From Candidatus Uhrbacteria bacterium (GTDB lineage: Bacteria; Patescibacteriota; Patescibacteriia; 2-12-FULL-60-25): 64,000 nt of DNA. Positions 8,571 through 16,075 of this stretch are shown here, in pieces; positions within the stretch are counted from its first letter, which is position 1, and each line of letters starts with the position of its first letter. Location of the stretch: contig JAUSEV010000042.1 of NCBI GenBank assembly GCA_030649995.1, positions 1 to 64,000 on the forward strand. The letters are read 5' to 3'. The notes beneath the pieces were generated by a model. That model was not told the DNA's origin. It was given only the letters and a program-made list of their open reading frames with translations, and searched no databases. The position numbers were made by a program, and so were the translations under genes.

Positions 8571-10394
8571 TCAAATCGCTGATAATCGAAAATCCACCAA
8601 ATGACATTCGATGCTCGATCGTCCGTTCCAGTCATTTCTCGTCACATGATACACGATATCGATCGGTGATCCTATGGTGATCTCCTCGCGACGCGAACCG
8701 TTTTTGAAGGCCACGGCTTTTATTCGGCGACCGTCTTCTGCGACGAGTGTCAATCGCAAATGTTGTTTGGTCGCTCCCATCGTATCCGCGGAAGTAACGG
8801 AACAGCGCGAGGATAAAAATACCGGACGCCGATTGCCTTCGCCAAACGGTTCGAGTTGATCGATGGCTTGCATCAAATCTTCGTTGATGGATGCGAGCGG
8901 AATTTCCGCATCGATTTCCAGCGTCGGAATCATCTGCTCCGGTGACAAGCGTGCTGATGCGTGATTGATGAGCCGCTCCTGCAAAAGTGTGAGCTGACCT
9001 TCATCCTCCAACGCGAATCCGCACGCTTGCGGATGCCCGCCCACGCGAGTCAAAATTCCCTCACCGGTTTCGCGCATGGCCTCGGTGATGTTGTAACCGT
9101 TGATCGATCTGCCTGACCCGATCCACTTTCCCGCGTGTTGACCGACGACGACGACCGGCCGCGCAAACCGATCAACAAATCTACCAGCGACTAAACCCAC
9201 AAGCGACGGCGACCATTTACGATTCCAAAGGATGATAGCTGTAAGCTGTAAGCTGTCACCTGTAAGCTGCCCCTCCGCTTCGCTCATCATTTGCCGCACT
9301 GCGTCCTGCCGCTCGCGATTGCAACGCTCAAGTTCTTGCGCGAGTAATCGCGCTTCCTCGTCGTTCTCCGCCAAGAGCAAACGCAACGCCAATTCCGCGT
9401 GATCCATTCGCCCGGCGGCATTCAGTCGCGGACCGATCGCAAAGCCCACAGACTCGGTGTCCAGATCGCCAAACGTCAATCCCGCGGATTCGATGAGCGC
9501 GCGCAATCCGATACGACGCGTTTTATTCAGGACGCGCAACCCGTACGTTTCGAGGACGCGATTTTCTCCGATAAGCGGCACCATATCCGTCACAGTCGCA
9601 ATGGCGACGAGATCGAGCAACCACTTTTCCCAGCCCGCGGGAATATCAAGAGTCCGACGACGAGCCTCCTCAATCAACGCGCACGCAAATTTGTAAGCGA
9701 CGCCAACGGCCGCCAAATATTTGAAGGGATAAGTTTCTTCCGGCAAACCCGGATGGATCAAATGACCAACGGGCAATGTTTCGCCGAATTGATGATGATC
9801 GACGACGATCGTATCTATTCCTGTTAAACGAGCAAGCGCGATCTCCTCCACGCAAGCTATCCCACAATCCACCGTGATCATAACCGTAGTGCCTCGTGCC
9901 TGAAGTTTGGGAACAGTCTCACGATGCAAACCATATCCCTCTTTGTCGCGATGCGGGATGTAGAAATCGATGAGGGAAACCTCCCCTAACCCCTCCTTAT
10001 CAGGAGGGGGATATGCCGACCATCCCCCTGACAAGGGGGAACGAGGGGGTTGCAGCCGTCGTTCAATCTCTCTCAACGCGGTAATCAACAACGCCGAGCC
10101 CGTAATCCCATCCGCGTCATAATCTCCATGCACGGTGATGCGCTCATGACGTTCAAGCGCTTGAAACACACGATCAACAGCCCCTGCCATTTGACGGAAT
10201 TGCGACGGCTCATGAATTCCCGTCTCCCACGACGGATCAAGAAACGTCGCGATGTCATCCGGTTCGCGTACATTGCGAGCCCACAAAAGCTGTGCCACAA
10301 CTTGATCGACTCCTCTCCTTTCGAAGGAGAGGTTGGGTGAGGTTGGAGCGAATTCCGACGGGCAACCATCCGCAATGTGCCAGCGCTTTTTCAT
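8571..10394 (-). CDS. recJ: Single-stranded-DNA-specific exonuclease RecJ
   Basis: A 5'-3' single-strand exonuclease of recombination and mismatch repair, 607 residues. DHH-family motifs are intact: HGDYDADGITGSALL (motif I), the metal-binding VDCG loop, TIVVDHHQFGE (motif III), and GGHPQACGFAL in the DHHA1 domain, followed by an OB-fold C-terminus. Three stretches look foreign to the family and coincide with DNA repeats. They are residues ~15-29 (PTSPNLSFERRG), ~114-140 (PPRSPLSGG...PPPDKEGLGEV) between motif I and the following strand, and ~374-386 (GQLTGDSLQLTAI) in the linker between DHH and DHHA1. None breaks the frame. rnhA follows at 3 bp; a 32-aa peptide gene precedes. Confidence 0.95.
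   Translation of the reverse strand: MKKRWHIADGCPSEFAPTSPNLSFERRGVDQVVAQLLWARNVREPDDIATFLDPSWETGIHEPSQFRQMAGAVDRVFQALERHERITVHGDYDADGITGSALLITALREIERRLQPPRSPLSGGWSAYPPPDKEGLGEVSLIDFYIPHRDKEGYGLHRETVPKLQARGTTVMITVDCGIACVEEIALARLTGIDTIVVDHHQFGETLPVGHLIHPGLPEETYPFKYLAAVGVAYKFACALIEEARRRTLDIPAGWEKWLLDLVAIATVTDMVPLIGENRVLETYGLRVLNKTRRIGLRALIESAGLTFGDLDTESVGFAIGPRLNAAGRMDHAELALRLLLAENDEEARLLAQELERCNRERQDAVRQMMSEAEGQLTGDSLQLTAIILWNRKWSPSLVGLVAGRFVDRFARPVVVVGQHAGKWIGSGRSINGYNITEAMRETGEGILTRVGGHPQACGFALEDEGQLTLLQERLINHASARLSPEQMIPTLEIDAEIPLASINEDLMQAIDQLEPFGEGNRRPVFLSSRCSVTSADTMGATKQHLRLTLVAEDGRRIKAVAFKNGSRREEITIGSPIDIVYHVTRNDWNGRSSIECHLVDFRLSAI
9238..9273 (-). repeat. Heptamer repeat (family B) inside recJ
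   Basis: Five imperfect units (agctgta, agctgta, agctgtc, acctgta, agctgcc) encode RecJ residues ~374-386 in the linker between DHH and DHHA1. It is closely related to the repeat at 25600-25634, which forms another interdomain linker. Confidence 0.75.
9977..10052 (-). repeat. Double palindromic element (family A) inside recJ
   Basis: Two adjacent palindromes: 9990-10009 (8-bp arms cccctcct / aggagggg) and 10023-10040 (7-bp arms tccccct / aggggga). The first has the TTAGGGGAGGTT-like tail on the minus strand. Together they encode about 27 extra residues (~114-140) of RecJ without a stop or frameshift. Confidence 0.8.
10309..10350 (-). repeat. Palindromic element (family A) at recJ N-terminus
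   Basis: A core with 9-bp perfect arms (cctctcctt / aaggagagg, 10312-10332) followed by the tail ttgggtgaggtt. It encodes RecJ residues ~15-29. The same core and tail are found in lepA. Confidence 0.8.
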
Positions 10395-10400
10395 GACAAA

Positions 10401-10499
10401 CTAAAAATACCCGAGCGGGCCGAACAAAAATAACACCATGGCCGCGATCAAAAAAATCGCGAAAATTTTCCAGATAAATTTAAGAGTTTTTCGTTTCAT
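10401..10499 (-). CDS. 32-residue single-pass membrane peptide
   Basis: A small frame between lepA and recJ starts at ATG 10499 and ends TAG at 10401. It has a basic N-terminus (MKRKTLKFIWK), then one hydrophobic segment IFAIFLIAAMVLFLFGPLG that would cross the membrane. No known domain was recognised. Small peptides of this make-up (Lys-rich start, VLFLFGPLG-like end) are familiar to me from CPR genomes, so it may be conserved; that is from memory and untested. The heptamer-rich repeat at 10503-10572 sits just upstream, so there is no clear ribosome site. Confidence 0.6.
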   Translation of the reverse strand: MKRKTLKFIWKIFAIFLIAAMVLFLFGPLGYF

Positions 10500-10502
10500 A
10501 TA

Positions 10503-10572
10503 TGAGGCTCTAGGCTCTAGGCGCTAGGCGCTAGGCTCTAGCTAAAGCCTAGTAACTAGCGCCTAGCGCCTA
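10503..10572. repeat. Heptamer repeat array with inverted partner between lepA and the 32-aa gene
   Basis: Units ggctcta, ggctcta, ggcgcta, ggcgcta and ggctcta are followed after about 10 bp by inverted copies (ctagcgcctagcgcc), so the RNA can fold on itself. The lepA stop codon TAG (10570-10572) lies at the edge of the array, which may also act as the transcript end of lepA. Confidence 0.75.
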
Positions 10573-12414
10573 ACTTCTGCGTAGCACTTTAATAAACGTG
10601 TCCGCGGGAATTTCCACGGCGCCTTTTCCGTGTTCCATCATCCGTTCTTTCCCCTTTTTTTGTTTCTTCAACAATTTGGATTTGCGAGAGTAATCGCCTC
10701 CGGACATTTTTGCAAGCACATCCTTACGATACGCCGAAAGCCGCTCCGCCGCAATAATCTTTGCGCCAACGGCTGCCTGAAGTTTGACCACGAATTGCTG
10801 ACGCGGCAATTCTTCTTTCAGCGTCTCGACGATTTGTTTACCTCGCGCATACACCTCGCTTTCGTGGAGTAACGTTGACAATGCCTCCACCGGTTCGTCG
10901 GCGACGAGAATCGTGAGCCGCACAACCTCGGACGGACGATAGCCTGTAAACTCATAATTCATGGAAGCATATCCGGCGGTTACTCCTTTTAACTTATCAT
11001 AAAAATCCACGATCACGGAAGCGAGCGGCATTTGATAATGCAAAATCGCACGCTGGCTATCCAGATATTCCGTGTTCACATATTCCCCTCGACGATCTTG
11101 CACGAGTGACATCACGTTTCCCAGATATTCTTTCGGGCACACGATATCCACCTTAACCCATGGCTCGCGCGTTTCTTGAATACGCGAAGCATCCGGAAAA
11201 TCCGCCGGTGATTTGATAAACTTTTGTTCCCCGCTCGTCAGCACAACCTCGTATCCGACCGAGGGCGAAGTCACCACCACCTCCATATTGAACTCTCGGC
11301 TCAACCGTTCTTGCACGATTTCCAAATGCAACATTCCGAGCAAACCGCAACGAAAACCAAAACCCAAAGCCGAAGAATGTTCCGGCTCAAAGGTGAGCGC
11401 GGCATCGTTTAATTTTAATTTGAGAATCGCGTCGCGCAATTTTTCATATTCTCCCCCGTCCGTCGGAAACAGTCCGGCATAGACCATCGGTCGCACCTCT
11501 TTATATCCGGGCAAAGGATCGATGGGTAATGCGTCATGCGTAATGCGTAATGCGGCGACCGTATCTCCGACACGAACCGCGGAAATATCTTTTAAGCCGG
11601 TGACGAGATAGCCGATTTCGCCGGTCTGCAAAATTCCACTAGACACATGTTCCGGTTTCATGTAACCGACTTCCAACGCCTGACCGTCTGACGTACTCGC
11701 AAAAAAATGGACAGATTGATTTTGCTTCAGTTCCCCATCAACGCACCGAATATAAGCGACCACCCCTTGATACTCATCATATTTTGAATCAAAAATGATG
11801 GCACGAAATGGTTTTAAAGGATCACCCTGCGGCGACGGAACGTCGCGCACGATACGTTCGAGAATTTGATCAACCCCGGCCCCAGTCTTGCCGGACGCGA
11901 GGATAATCTCTTCCCGTGCGCAGCCGATCAAATGCATCAATTCCGCGGCGCGACACTCAACATCGGCATTGGGCAAATCGATTTTATTGAGCACCGGAAT
12001 GATCACCAAATCCTGTTCAATCGCCAAGTATAAATTGGCAATGGTTTGTGCTTGCACGCCCTGTGTCGAATCAACAAGCAACACCGCTCCTTCGACGGCG
12101 GCAAGCGATCGCGAAACTTCGTAGGTAAAATCCACATGCCCGGGCGTATCGATCAAGTTCAGCTCGTATTCGATATGTCCCTCTTCTTGCGAAGGAGAGG
12201 TTAGGTGAGGTTTGGTTCGATACATCATCCTCGCCGGTTGAAGTTTGATGGTGATCCCGCGTTCGCGCTCCAAATCCATAGTGTCAAGCAACTGCTCCTT
12301 CATTTTTCTTTTTTCGACAGTCCCGGTCATCTCAAGCAAACGATCGGCAAGCGTAGACTTGCCGTGATCAATATGCGCGATGATGCAAAAGTTTCGAATA
12401 AATTTTTGATCCAT
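10570..12414 (-). CDS. lepA: Elongation factor 4 (LepA)
   Basis: A ribosome-associated translational GTPase that back-translocates or remodels stalled ribosomes. From ATG 12414 it has 614 residues. G motifs are clear: AHIDHGKST (P loop), DTPGHVDF (G3), NKIDLP (G4) and SGKTGAG (G5), followed by the LepA-specific C-terminus ending KGKGAVEIPADTFIKVLRRS-like. The frame stays open to 12507, but that would translate the 34-bp operator palindrome; homologues start close to the P loop, hence ATG 12414 with gggg upstream. Two stretches are repeat-encoded: residues ~67-79 (KPHLTSPSQEEG), just before G3, and ~288-297 (LRITHDALPI). Both keep the frame. Confidence 0.95.
   Translation of the reverse strand: MDQKFIRNFCIIAHIDHGKSTLADRLLEMTGTVEKRKMKEQLLDTMDLERERGITIKLQPARMMYRTKPHLTSPSQEEGHIEYELNLIDTPGHVDFTYEVSRSLAAVEGAVLLVDSTQGVQAQTIANLYLAIEQDLVIIPVLNKIDLPNADVECRAAELMHLIGCAREEIILASGKTGAGVDQILERIVRDVPSPQGDPLKPFRAIIFDSKYDEYQGVVAYIRCVDGELKQNQSVHFFASTSDGQALEVGYMKPEHVSSGILQTGEIGYLVTGLKDISAVRVGDTVAALRITHDALPIDPLPGYKEVRPMVYAGLFPTDGGEYEKLRDAILKLKLNDAALTFEPEHSSALGFGFRCGLLGMLHLEIVQERLSREFNMEVVVTSPSVGYEVVLTSGEQKFIKSPADFPDASRIQETREPWVKVDIVCPKEYLGNVMSLVQDRRGEYVNTEYLDSQRAILHYQMPLASVIVDFYDKLKGVTAGYASMNYEFTGYRPSEVVRLTILVADEPVEALSTLLHESEVYARGKQIVETLKEELPRQQFVVKLQAAVGAKIIAAERLSAYRKDVLAKMSGGDYSRKSKLLKKQKKGKERMMEHGKGAVEIPADTFIKVLRRS
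11526..11553 (-). repeat. Heptamer repeat (family B) inside lepA
   Basis: Units gtaatgc, gtcatgc, gtaatgc and gtaatgc encode LepA residues ~288-297 (LRITHDALPI), in the segment leading to LPGYKEVRPMVYAG. Confidence 0.75.
12179..12217 (-). repeat. Palindromic element (family A) inside lepA
   Basis: Arms cctcttctt / aaggagagg (one mismatch) with a 3-bp loop at 12180-12200, then the tail ttaggtgaggttt. It encodes LepA residues ~67-79, directly before the G3 strand. It matches the recJ element at 10309-10350. Confidence 0.82.
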
Positions 12415-12456
12415 GCGCCCCATCTTGCAAGAAAAATCAATTCTTGGCAACTCCCT

Positions 12457-12490
12457 ATTATTCTCATATTCGTACGAATATGAGAATAAT
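12457..12490. promoter_or_regulatory. Perfect 34-bp palindrome upstream of lepA (candidate ArsR-type operator)
   Basis: A perfect palindrome centred on cgtacg, with half site attattctcatattcgt. It lies 43 bp upstream of the lepA start and just downstream of the ArsR-family gene. A diverged copy precedes that regulator gene (12793-12826). The location and symmetry suggest an operator for the dimeric regulator. Confidence 0.75.
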
Positions 12491-12503
12491 GGAAAGTCGA
12501 CTC

Positions 12504-12770
12504 TCATGTCTGATCAAGATGGTTCAAAATGTGGCGCGCCAAAAGAGGCATCTCTTTTGAGAGGCGATAAAAGACGTTGATCGAACGCTGATCACGATCC
12601 AAAATATCGAGGGCCGTCAATAATCTTAGATGATGAGACGTGGATTTAAATGAGAGATGAATTTTTTTCGCGATCGTATCAACCACAAGTTCCTTCTCCA
12701 TTTTGAGGAGTTTGAGGATAGCTAGCCGTCGCCGATTGGCAAAAGCTTTCAAAACTTTTTCTTCACTCAT
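12504..12770 (-). CDS. ArsR-family winged-helix transcriptional regulator
   Basis: A small dimeric DNA-binding regulator of 88 residues. The family plan is clear: ANRRRLAILKLLKMEKELVVDTIAKKIHLSFKSTSHHLRLLTALDILDRDQRSINVFYRLS contains the helix-turn-helix (STSHHLRLL recognition helix) and the beta wing (RSINVFYRLS). No Cys metal site (CVC) is present, so it is not a typical arsenic or metal sensor and its signal is unknown. An AGGA(T)G site lies 8 bp before the ATG at 12770. The 34-bp palindrome at 12793-12826 lies 22 bp upstream and a perfect copy lies just after the gene, so the protein probably represses itself and may also control lepA. Confidence 0.88.
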   Translation of the reverse strand: MSEEKVLKAFANRRRLAILKLLKMEKELVVDTIAKKIHLSFKSTSHHLRLLTALDILDRDQRSINVFYRLSKEMPLLARHILNHLDQT

Positions 12771-12792
12771 AGCTGATCATCCTAATGATAAC

Positions 12793-12826
12793 ATCATTCC
12801 AATATTCGTACGAATGTGAGAATGAT
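12793..12826. promoter_or_regulatory. Imperfect 34-bp palindrome upstream of the ArsR-family gene
   Basis: Same centre (ttcgtacgaa) and length as 12457-12490, with 14 of 17 half-site positions paired. It overlaps the likely -35 region of the regulator gene (a TATCAT -10 candidate follows about 18 bp later), the expected place for an autoregulatory operator. Confidence 0.7.
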
Positions 12827-12835
12827 GAAGGTGTC

Positions 12836-14428
12836 TTAGGGGATTCGTGAGAGACGACGTTTAAGTCCCGACCAAAACTCCTCCATCTCTTCCGACTTGC
12901 ACCATCGCGCGACAAGTAAAAAAACCAGTCCACCTCCCATGGACGAAAAAATCACTTCAAGCGCGGCCTGCCAAAATAGCGGCAGCCAGTATGTCACGGT
13001 TATCCATTGCCGAAGGAGCGCAGGAGTGATGATGATGAGCGCGGCCGTTGCCAAAATTGTTTTGAAACTCGACCGCCAAAAATCCGCCGAGGTCAAATTT
13101 ATTTTTTTGCGATGCAGAAGAATCCACAGAAGCATGATGTTGATCCAAAATGCCACGGAAAATGCGATCGCGAGTCCGACGATCCCAAACGGCCCGCGCA
13201 GCCAATAGGCGAGGATCAAATTGATCGCCTCGCATACGATGCTGATCCAAAAAGGTTTCCAGGCATCTTGCAAGGCAAAAAACGCGCGACTCAAAAGCGG
13301 AACAAGCGATTGTGCAACAAGAGAAAACGCAAACCAACCCATGACATCAGCGGTTCGATGCACGTCGCTCGCGACAAATTTTCCGCTGTGCAAAATCATC
13401 GTGACGATGGGCACGCGCAAGATGATGAAAAGCGCCGCAGATGGAAGCATAAAAAATACTATTTTTCGACCGGCCGCGTTGAGGGCCTGTGAAAACGCCG
13501 CATCATCGCGACGGCTTGCGGCTTGCGATAGGGCAGGGAATGCGGCCAGCGCAAACGAAATCCCAAAAATGCTCAAAGCAAAACTTTGGATATTGTTCGC
13601 CAGATTAAACACCGTGACCGCGCCGACGGTGAGCGATGAGGCGAGGCTCAACAGAATAACCAGATTGATCTGCGACACGGCGAGACTCATCAAACGTGGT
13701 GCCGTCAGTTTGATCAGTCTCCCAACACCCTCGGCGGCAAATGATGGCCACACAATATGACCGAACCCGGCGCGACGCGCCACCGACCATTGAGCAAGAA
13801 AATGCACGAACGCTCCCAAAACCACGCCCCACGCGACACCCATGATCCCCATACGCGGGGCCAGTACGACCATCCCAAAAATAATGCCGAGGTTATACAA
13901 AACCGGCGCCAAGGAAAAAGCGAAAAATCTTTTCGTCGCTTGCAACACGCCACCCATCACCGCTGACAATCCCAAAAAAATGGGTGAGAGCAGCATGATG
14001 CGCGTGAGCGTGATCGTGAGCTCTGTCGCTTGCGTGGAAAATCCGCGAACGATGAGAGGCATCAACCATGGAACGAGGATGATCAAGAGCGCACTCAAAG
14101 CAATCATGACGATCCCAACCCATGTAAAAATCTGCGCGGTGAATTTGATCACCGATTCTTTTCCTCGTTGCTCCGCATATTCGGTGAAGAGCGGAATAAA
14201 ACCGGCGGTGAACGCGCCAACGATCAACAAATAAAACAATAAATCCGGCAGACGGAAGGCCGCGTAATACGCATCAAGTTCCGTGCCTGCGCCAAACGTC
14301 GAAGCAAGCAAACGATCACGAATGACCCCCAACACACTCGAGATAAGCGAGGCACCACCAATCAAAAAAGCGGCCGCGGTCAATCCGCCGGTTTCTCCGT
14401 GCCACAATTTTTTAAAAAAAGAAATCAT
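12836..14428 (-). CDS. murJ: Lipid II flippase MurJ
   Basis: A polytopic membrane protein (MOP superfamily) that flips lipid II for peptidoglycan synthesis. It has 530 residues and about 14 hydrophobic segments. The family signature near the N-terminus is plain: GGASLISSVLGVIRDRLLASTFGAGTELDAYYAAFRLPDLLFYLLIVGAFTAGFIPLF includes the functional Arg-rich and GAGxxxDAYxxAF region of MVN/MurJ proteins. The start codon overlaps the Rieske gene stop as ATGA, so it is translated in the GT2 - Rieske - murJ chain. It shows that the cell makes its own peptidoglycan. Confidence 0.95.
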   Translation of the reverse strand: MISFFKKLWHGETGGLTAAAFLIGGASLISSVLGVIRDRLLASTFGAGTELDAYYAAFRLPDLLFYLLIVGAFTAGFIPLFTEYAEQRGKESVIKFTAQIFTWVGIVMIALSALLIILVPWLMPLIVRGFSTQATELTITLTRIMLLSPIFLGLSAVMGGVLQATKRFFAFSLAPVLYNLGIIFGMVVLAPRMGIMGVAWGVVLGAFVHFLAQWSVARRAGFGHIVWPSFAAEGVGRLIKLTAPRLMSLAVSQINLVILLSLASSLTVGAVTVFNLANNIQSFALSIFGISFALAAFPALSQAASRRDDAAFSQALNAAGRKIVFFMLPSAALFIILRVPIVTMILHSGKFVASDVHRTADVMGWFAFSLVAQSLVPLLSRAFFALQDAWKPFWISIVCEAINLILAYWLRGPFGIVGLAIAFSVAFWINIMLLWILLHRKKINLTSADFWRSSFKTILATAALIIITPALLRQWITVTYWLPLFWQAALEVIFSSMGGGLVFLLVARWCKSEEMEEFWSGLKRRLSRIP

Positions 14429-14766
14429 GCAAACGGATCCTCGGGTAATGATAACACCCCAAAAATTTGATCGTCCTCGACGAGCAGTTCGATCGGGGTG
14501 AGTGATGTGCCTTTTGGCGCTTCTCCCTCAATCGCGAGACCTGTTACGGGATCAAACTCGGCCTGATGCCACCGACAACGAAAACGCTGACCGCTTTTCA
14601 TCAATTCCACTGGACCGCCCATATGCGTACAGCGATTGATATACGCCTTAATCGTCCCGCGATCGTTAAACGCAATCCCATTGGCGATCCCAAAACGAAA
14701 TGACTTTGTGCGCCCCTCCGGAATTTCCCCTCTCTTGGCGATAAAAAGTTTTCGCACGTTCACCAT
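14425..14766 (-). CDS. Rieske-type [2Fe-2S] ferredoxin-like protein
   Basis: A soluble Rieske domain of 113 residues from ATG 14766, one base after the GT2 stop (a GTG at 14778 is an alternative). Both cluster boxes are intact: CTHMGG (C46, H48) and CRWHQAEFDPVTG (C64, H67). No membrane anchor, signal peptide or oxygenase domain is attached, so it resembles stand-alone ferredoxins that donate electrons to oxygenases or reductases. The partner is unknown. A PhyH-type oxygenase lies 30 kb away but does not normally need a Rieske donor. Its place between a glycosyltransferase and murJ is unexpected. Confidence 0.87.
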   Translation of the reverse strand: MVNVRKLFIAKRGEIPEGRTKSFRFGIANGIAFNDRGTIKAYINRCTHMGGPVELMKSGQRFRCRWHQAEFDPVTGLAIEGEAPKGTSLTPIELLVEDDQIFGVLSLPEDPFA

Positions 14767-14767
14767 A

Positions 14768-15526
14768 TCATGATTCACGATTTTCTTCTTCGCGCATCGC
14801 GTCGCCGACGCGTTCCCAATTTGTGAGATATTTTTGTCCCATGGGTGTTTCCGCTTTTAACGAACCGCGCGTGAGCATATACATTTCCGTAAAAATATAT
14901 TTGACGGCCAAATTCAACCGTCCGTCTTTTTGCAAACGTCGAACCGATACCGGGACTTTGTGCGTATGTAAAATCCCGACCTTAAATCCCGCTTTCTTGG
15001 CTCGACGCGCATAATCATGATCTTCCGCAAACACCACGCGTTCATCAAATCCGTGAATCGCCGCATGCGCCGCGCGCGATGTCAACAAACAAAAACCGGC
15101 GGCGTGCGGCAAAACCTTTTCCGTGGCCAAGGTATACAAGTTATACGCATGATGCAAAAGGCGATCGAGAGTTGATCCATCCAAAGCCAGTACCTGACAA
15201 CTTGCCACATCCAATCCCCGCTCTTCCTTCTCCCGTAAACAGTCTTGCAAAAACGTGGGGTGAGGCAAAATAATATCGGCGTCAAAAAAAAAGATGTCCT
15301 GTCCTTGCGCCTTCAAAGCTCCGCGATTTCTCCCCACGCCGGGCAATCCACCCTCCACGATTTTTGCGCCGAAAGAAACGGCGATTTCTTGCGTCGCATC
15401 CGTGGATCCGGCATCCGCCACAATCACCTCCACGTCTTCCCGCAATGACTGTTGACGAATGGATTCCAACAGGTTTGGCAATAACCGTTCTTCATTTTTT
15501 ACCGGAATGACAATGGATAATCGCAT
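14768..15526 (-). CDS. Family 2 glycosyltransferase
   Basis: A GT-A fold transferase of 252 residues. It opens with MRLSIVIPVKNEERLLPNLLESIRQQ, the GT2 nucleotide-binding strand, followed by VIVADAGSTDATQEIA and the DXD motif in IFFFDADIIL (metal and sugar nucleotide). DERVVFAEDHDYARRAKKAGFKV is the acceptor-side ED-like motif. Some hydrophobic stretches in the middle (LDRLLHHAYNLYTLATEKVLPHAAGFCLL) may associate with the membrane. The substrate cannot be told from sequence. It is linked tightly to the Rieske and murJ genes. Confidence 0.9.
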   Translation of the reverse strand: MRLSIVIPVKNEERLLPNLLESIRQQSLREDVEVIVADAGSTDATQEIAVSFGAKIVEGGLPGVGRNRGALKAQGQDIFFFDADIILPHPTFLQDCLREKEERGLDVASCQVLALDGSTLDRLLHHAYNLYTLATEKVLPHAAGFCLLTSRAAHAAIHGFDERVVFAEDHDYARRAKKAGFKVGILHTHKVPVSVRRLQKDGRLNLAVKYIFTEMYMLTRGSLKAETPMGQKYLTNWERVGDAMREEENRES

Positions 15527-15536
15527 GCCGATCAGC

Positions 15537-15986
15537 CTATCTTAAAATACCCCACGCGGCAATGCCTGCGGCCACGGATACATTCAACGATTCTTTTATT
15601 CCGCGCTGTTCGATTTTGATCGTTCCGTCACACAGTTCAAGCAGGGATGGCGGGATGCCGCTTGTTTCCGTACCAAGCAGTAACGCCATTTTTTTTGGCG
15701 GTTGAAATGTCGCGAGATCTTGAGCATCGTCAGTTAACTCCAACGCAAAGATCATCATCCCCTCTTTTTTTAATTGATGGATGAGTGTAACGACATCCGT
15801 CATCTTTTCAAAAGCGACCGATCGCTCTGCCCCCAAAGCCACTTTGGAAATTTTCAGATCCGGTGGAGCCGGCGTATAACCCGTGAGCCACAATTTTTTC
15901 ACCCCCAAAGAATCGCAGGTGCGGAATAACGATCCGACATTTTCACGCGACCGGATGTCGTGGGCGATCAATGCGAGATGAATCAT
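15537..15986 (-). CDS. SpoU/TrmH-type RNA 2'-O-methyltransferase
   Basis: A SPOUT knot methyltransferase of 149 residues. All three SpoU motifs are seen: AHDIRSRENVGSLFRTCDSLGVKKLWLTG (motif 1), ALLLGTETSGIPPSLLELCDGTIKIEQ (motif 2) and KESLNVSVAAGIAAWGIL (motif 3). It modifies a ribose in tRNA or rRNA; the short length without an N-terminal RNA-binding domain resembles the TrmL or TrmH minimal forms. Its ATG lies inside a heptamer array (tgattca units, 15977-16022), so the first codons ATGATTCAT are themselves repeat-like and no ribosome site is present. Confidence 0.92.
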   Translation of the reverse strand: MIHLALIAHDIRSRENVGSLFRTCDSLGVKKLWLTGYTPAPPDLKISKVALGAERSVAFEKMTDVVTLIHQLKKEGMMIFALELTDDAQDLATFQPPKKMALLLGTETSGIPPSLLELCDGTIKIEQRGIKESLNVSVAAGIAAWGILR

Positions 15987-16022
15987 GAATCAGGAATCAT
16001 GAATCAGGAATCGGGAAACGTC
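15977..16022. repeat. Heptamer repeat array (family B) carrying the SpoU start codon
   Basis: Units alternating tcatgaa and tcaggaa, then tcgggaa, lie between the SpoU gene and the terminator of the next gene. The start codon of the SpoU gene (15984-15986) is within the array. Confidence 0.75.
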
Positions 16023-16025
16023 AAA

Positions 16026-16047
16026 CAAAAAGAGAGCCGAAGCTCTC
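16026..16047 (-). terminator. Rho-independent terminator of the 16076-16921 gene
   Basis: On the minus strand, a perfect 6-bp stem gagagc / gctctc with a ttcg tetraloop, followed by tttttgttt. Confidence 0.85.
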
Positions 16048-16075
16048 GTGTAAGGAAGGTGCGCGGGTTGCGACT

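Noticed and set aside
12415-12507. Upstream extension of lepA to 12507
   Set aside because: It would translate the 34-bp palindrome, and homologues begin near the P loop. ATG 12414 is preferred.
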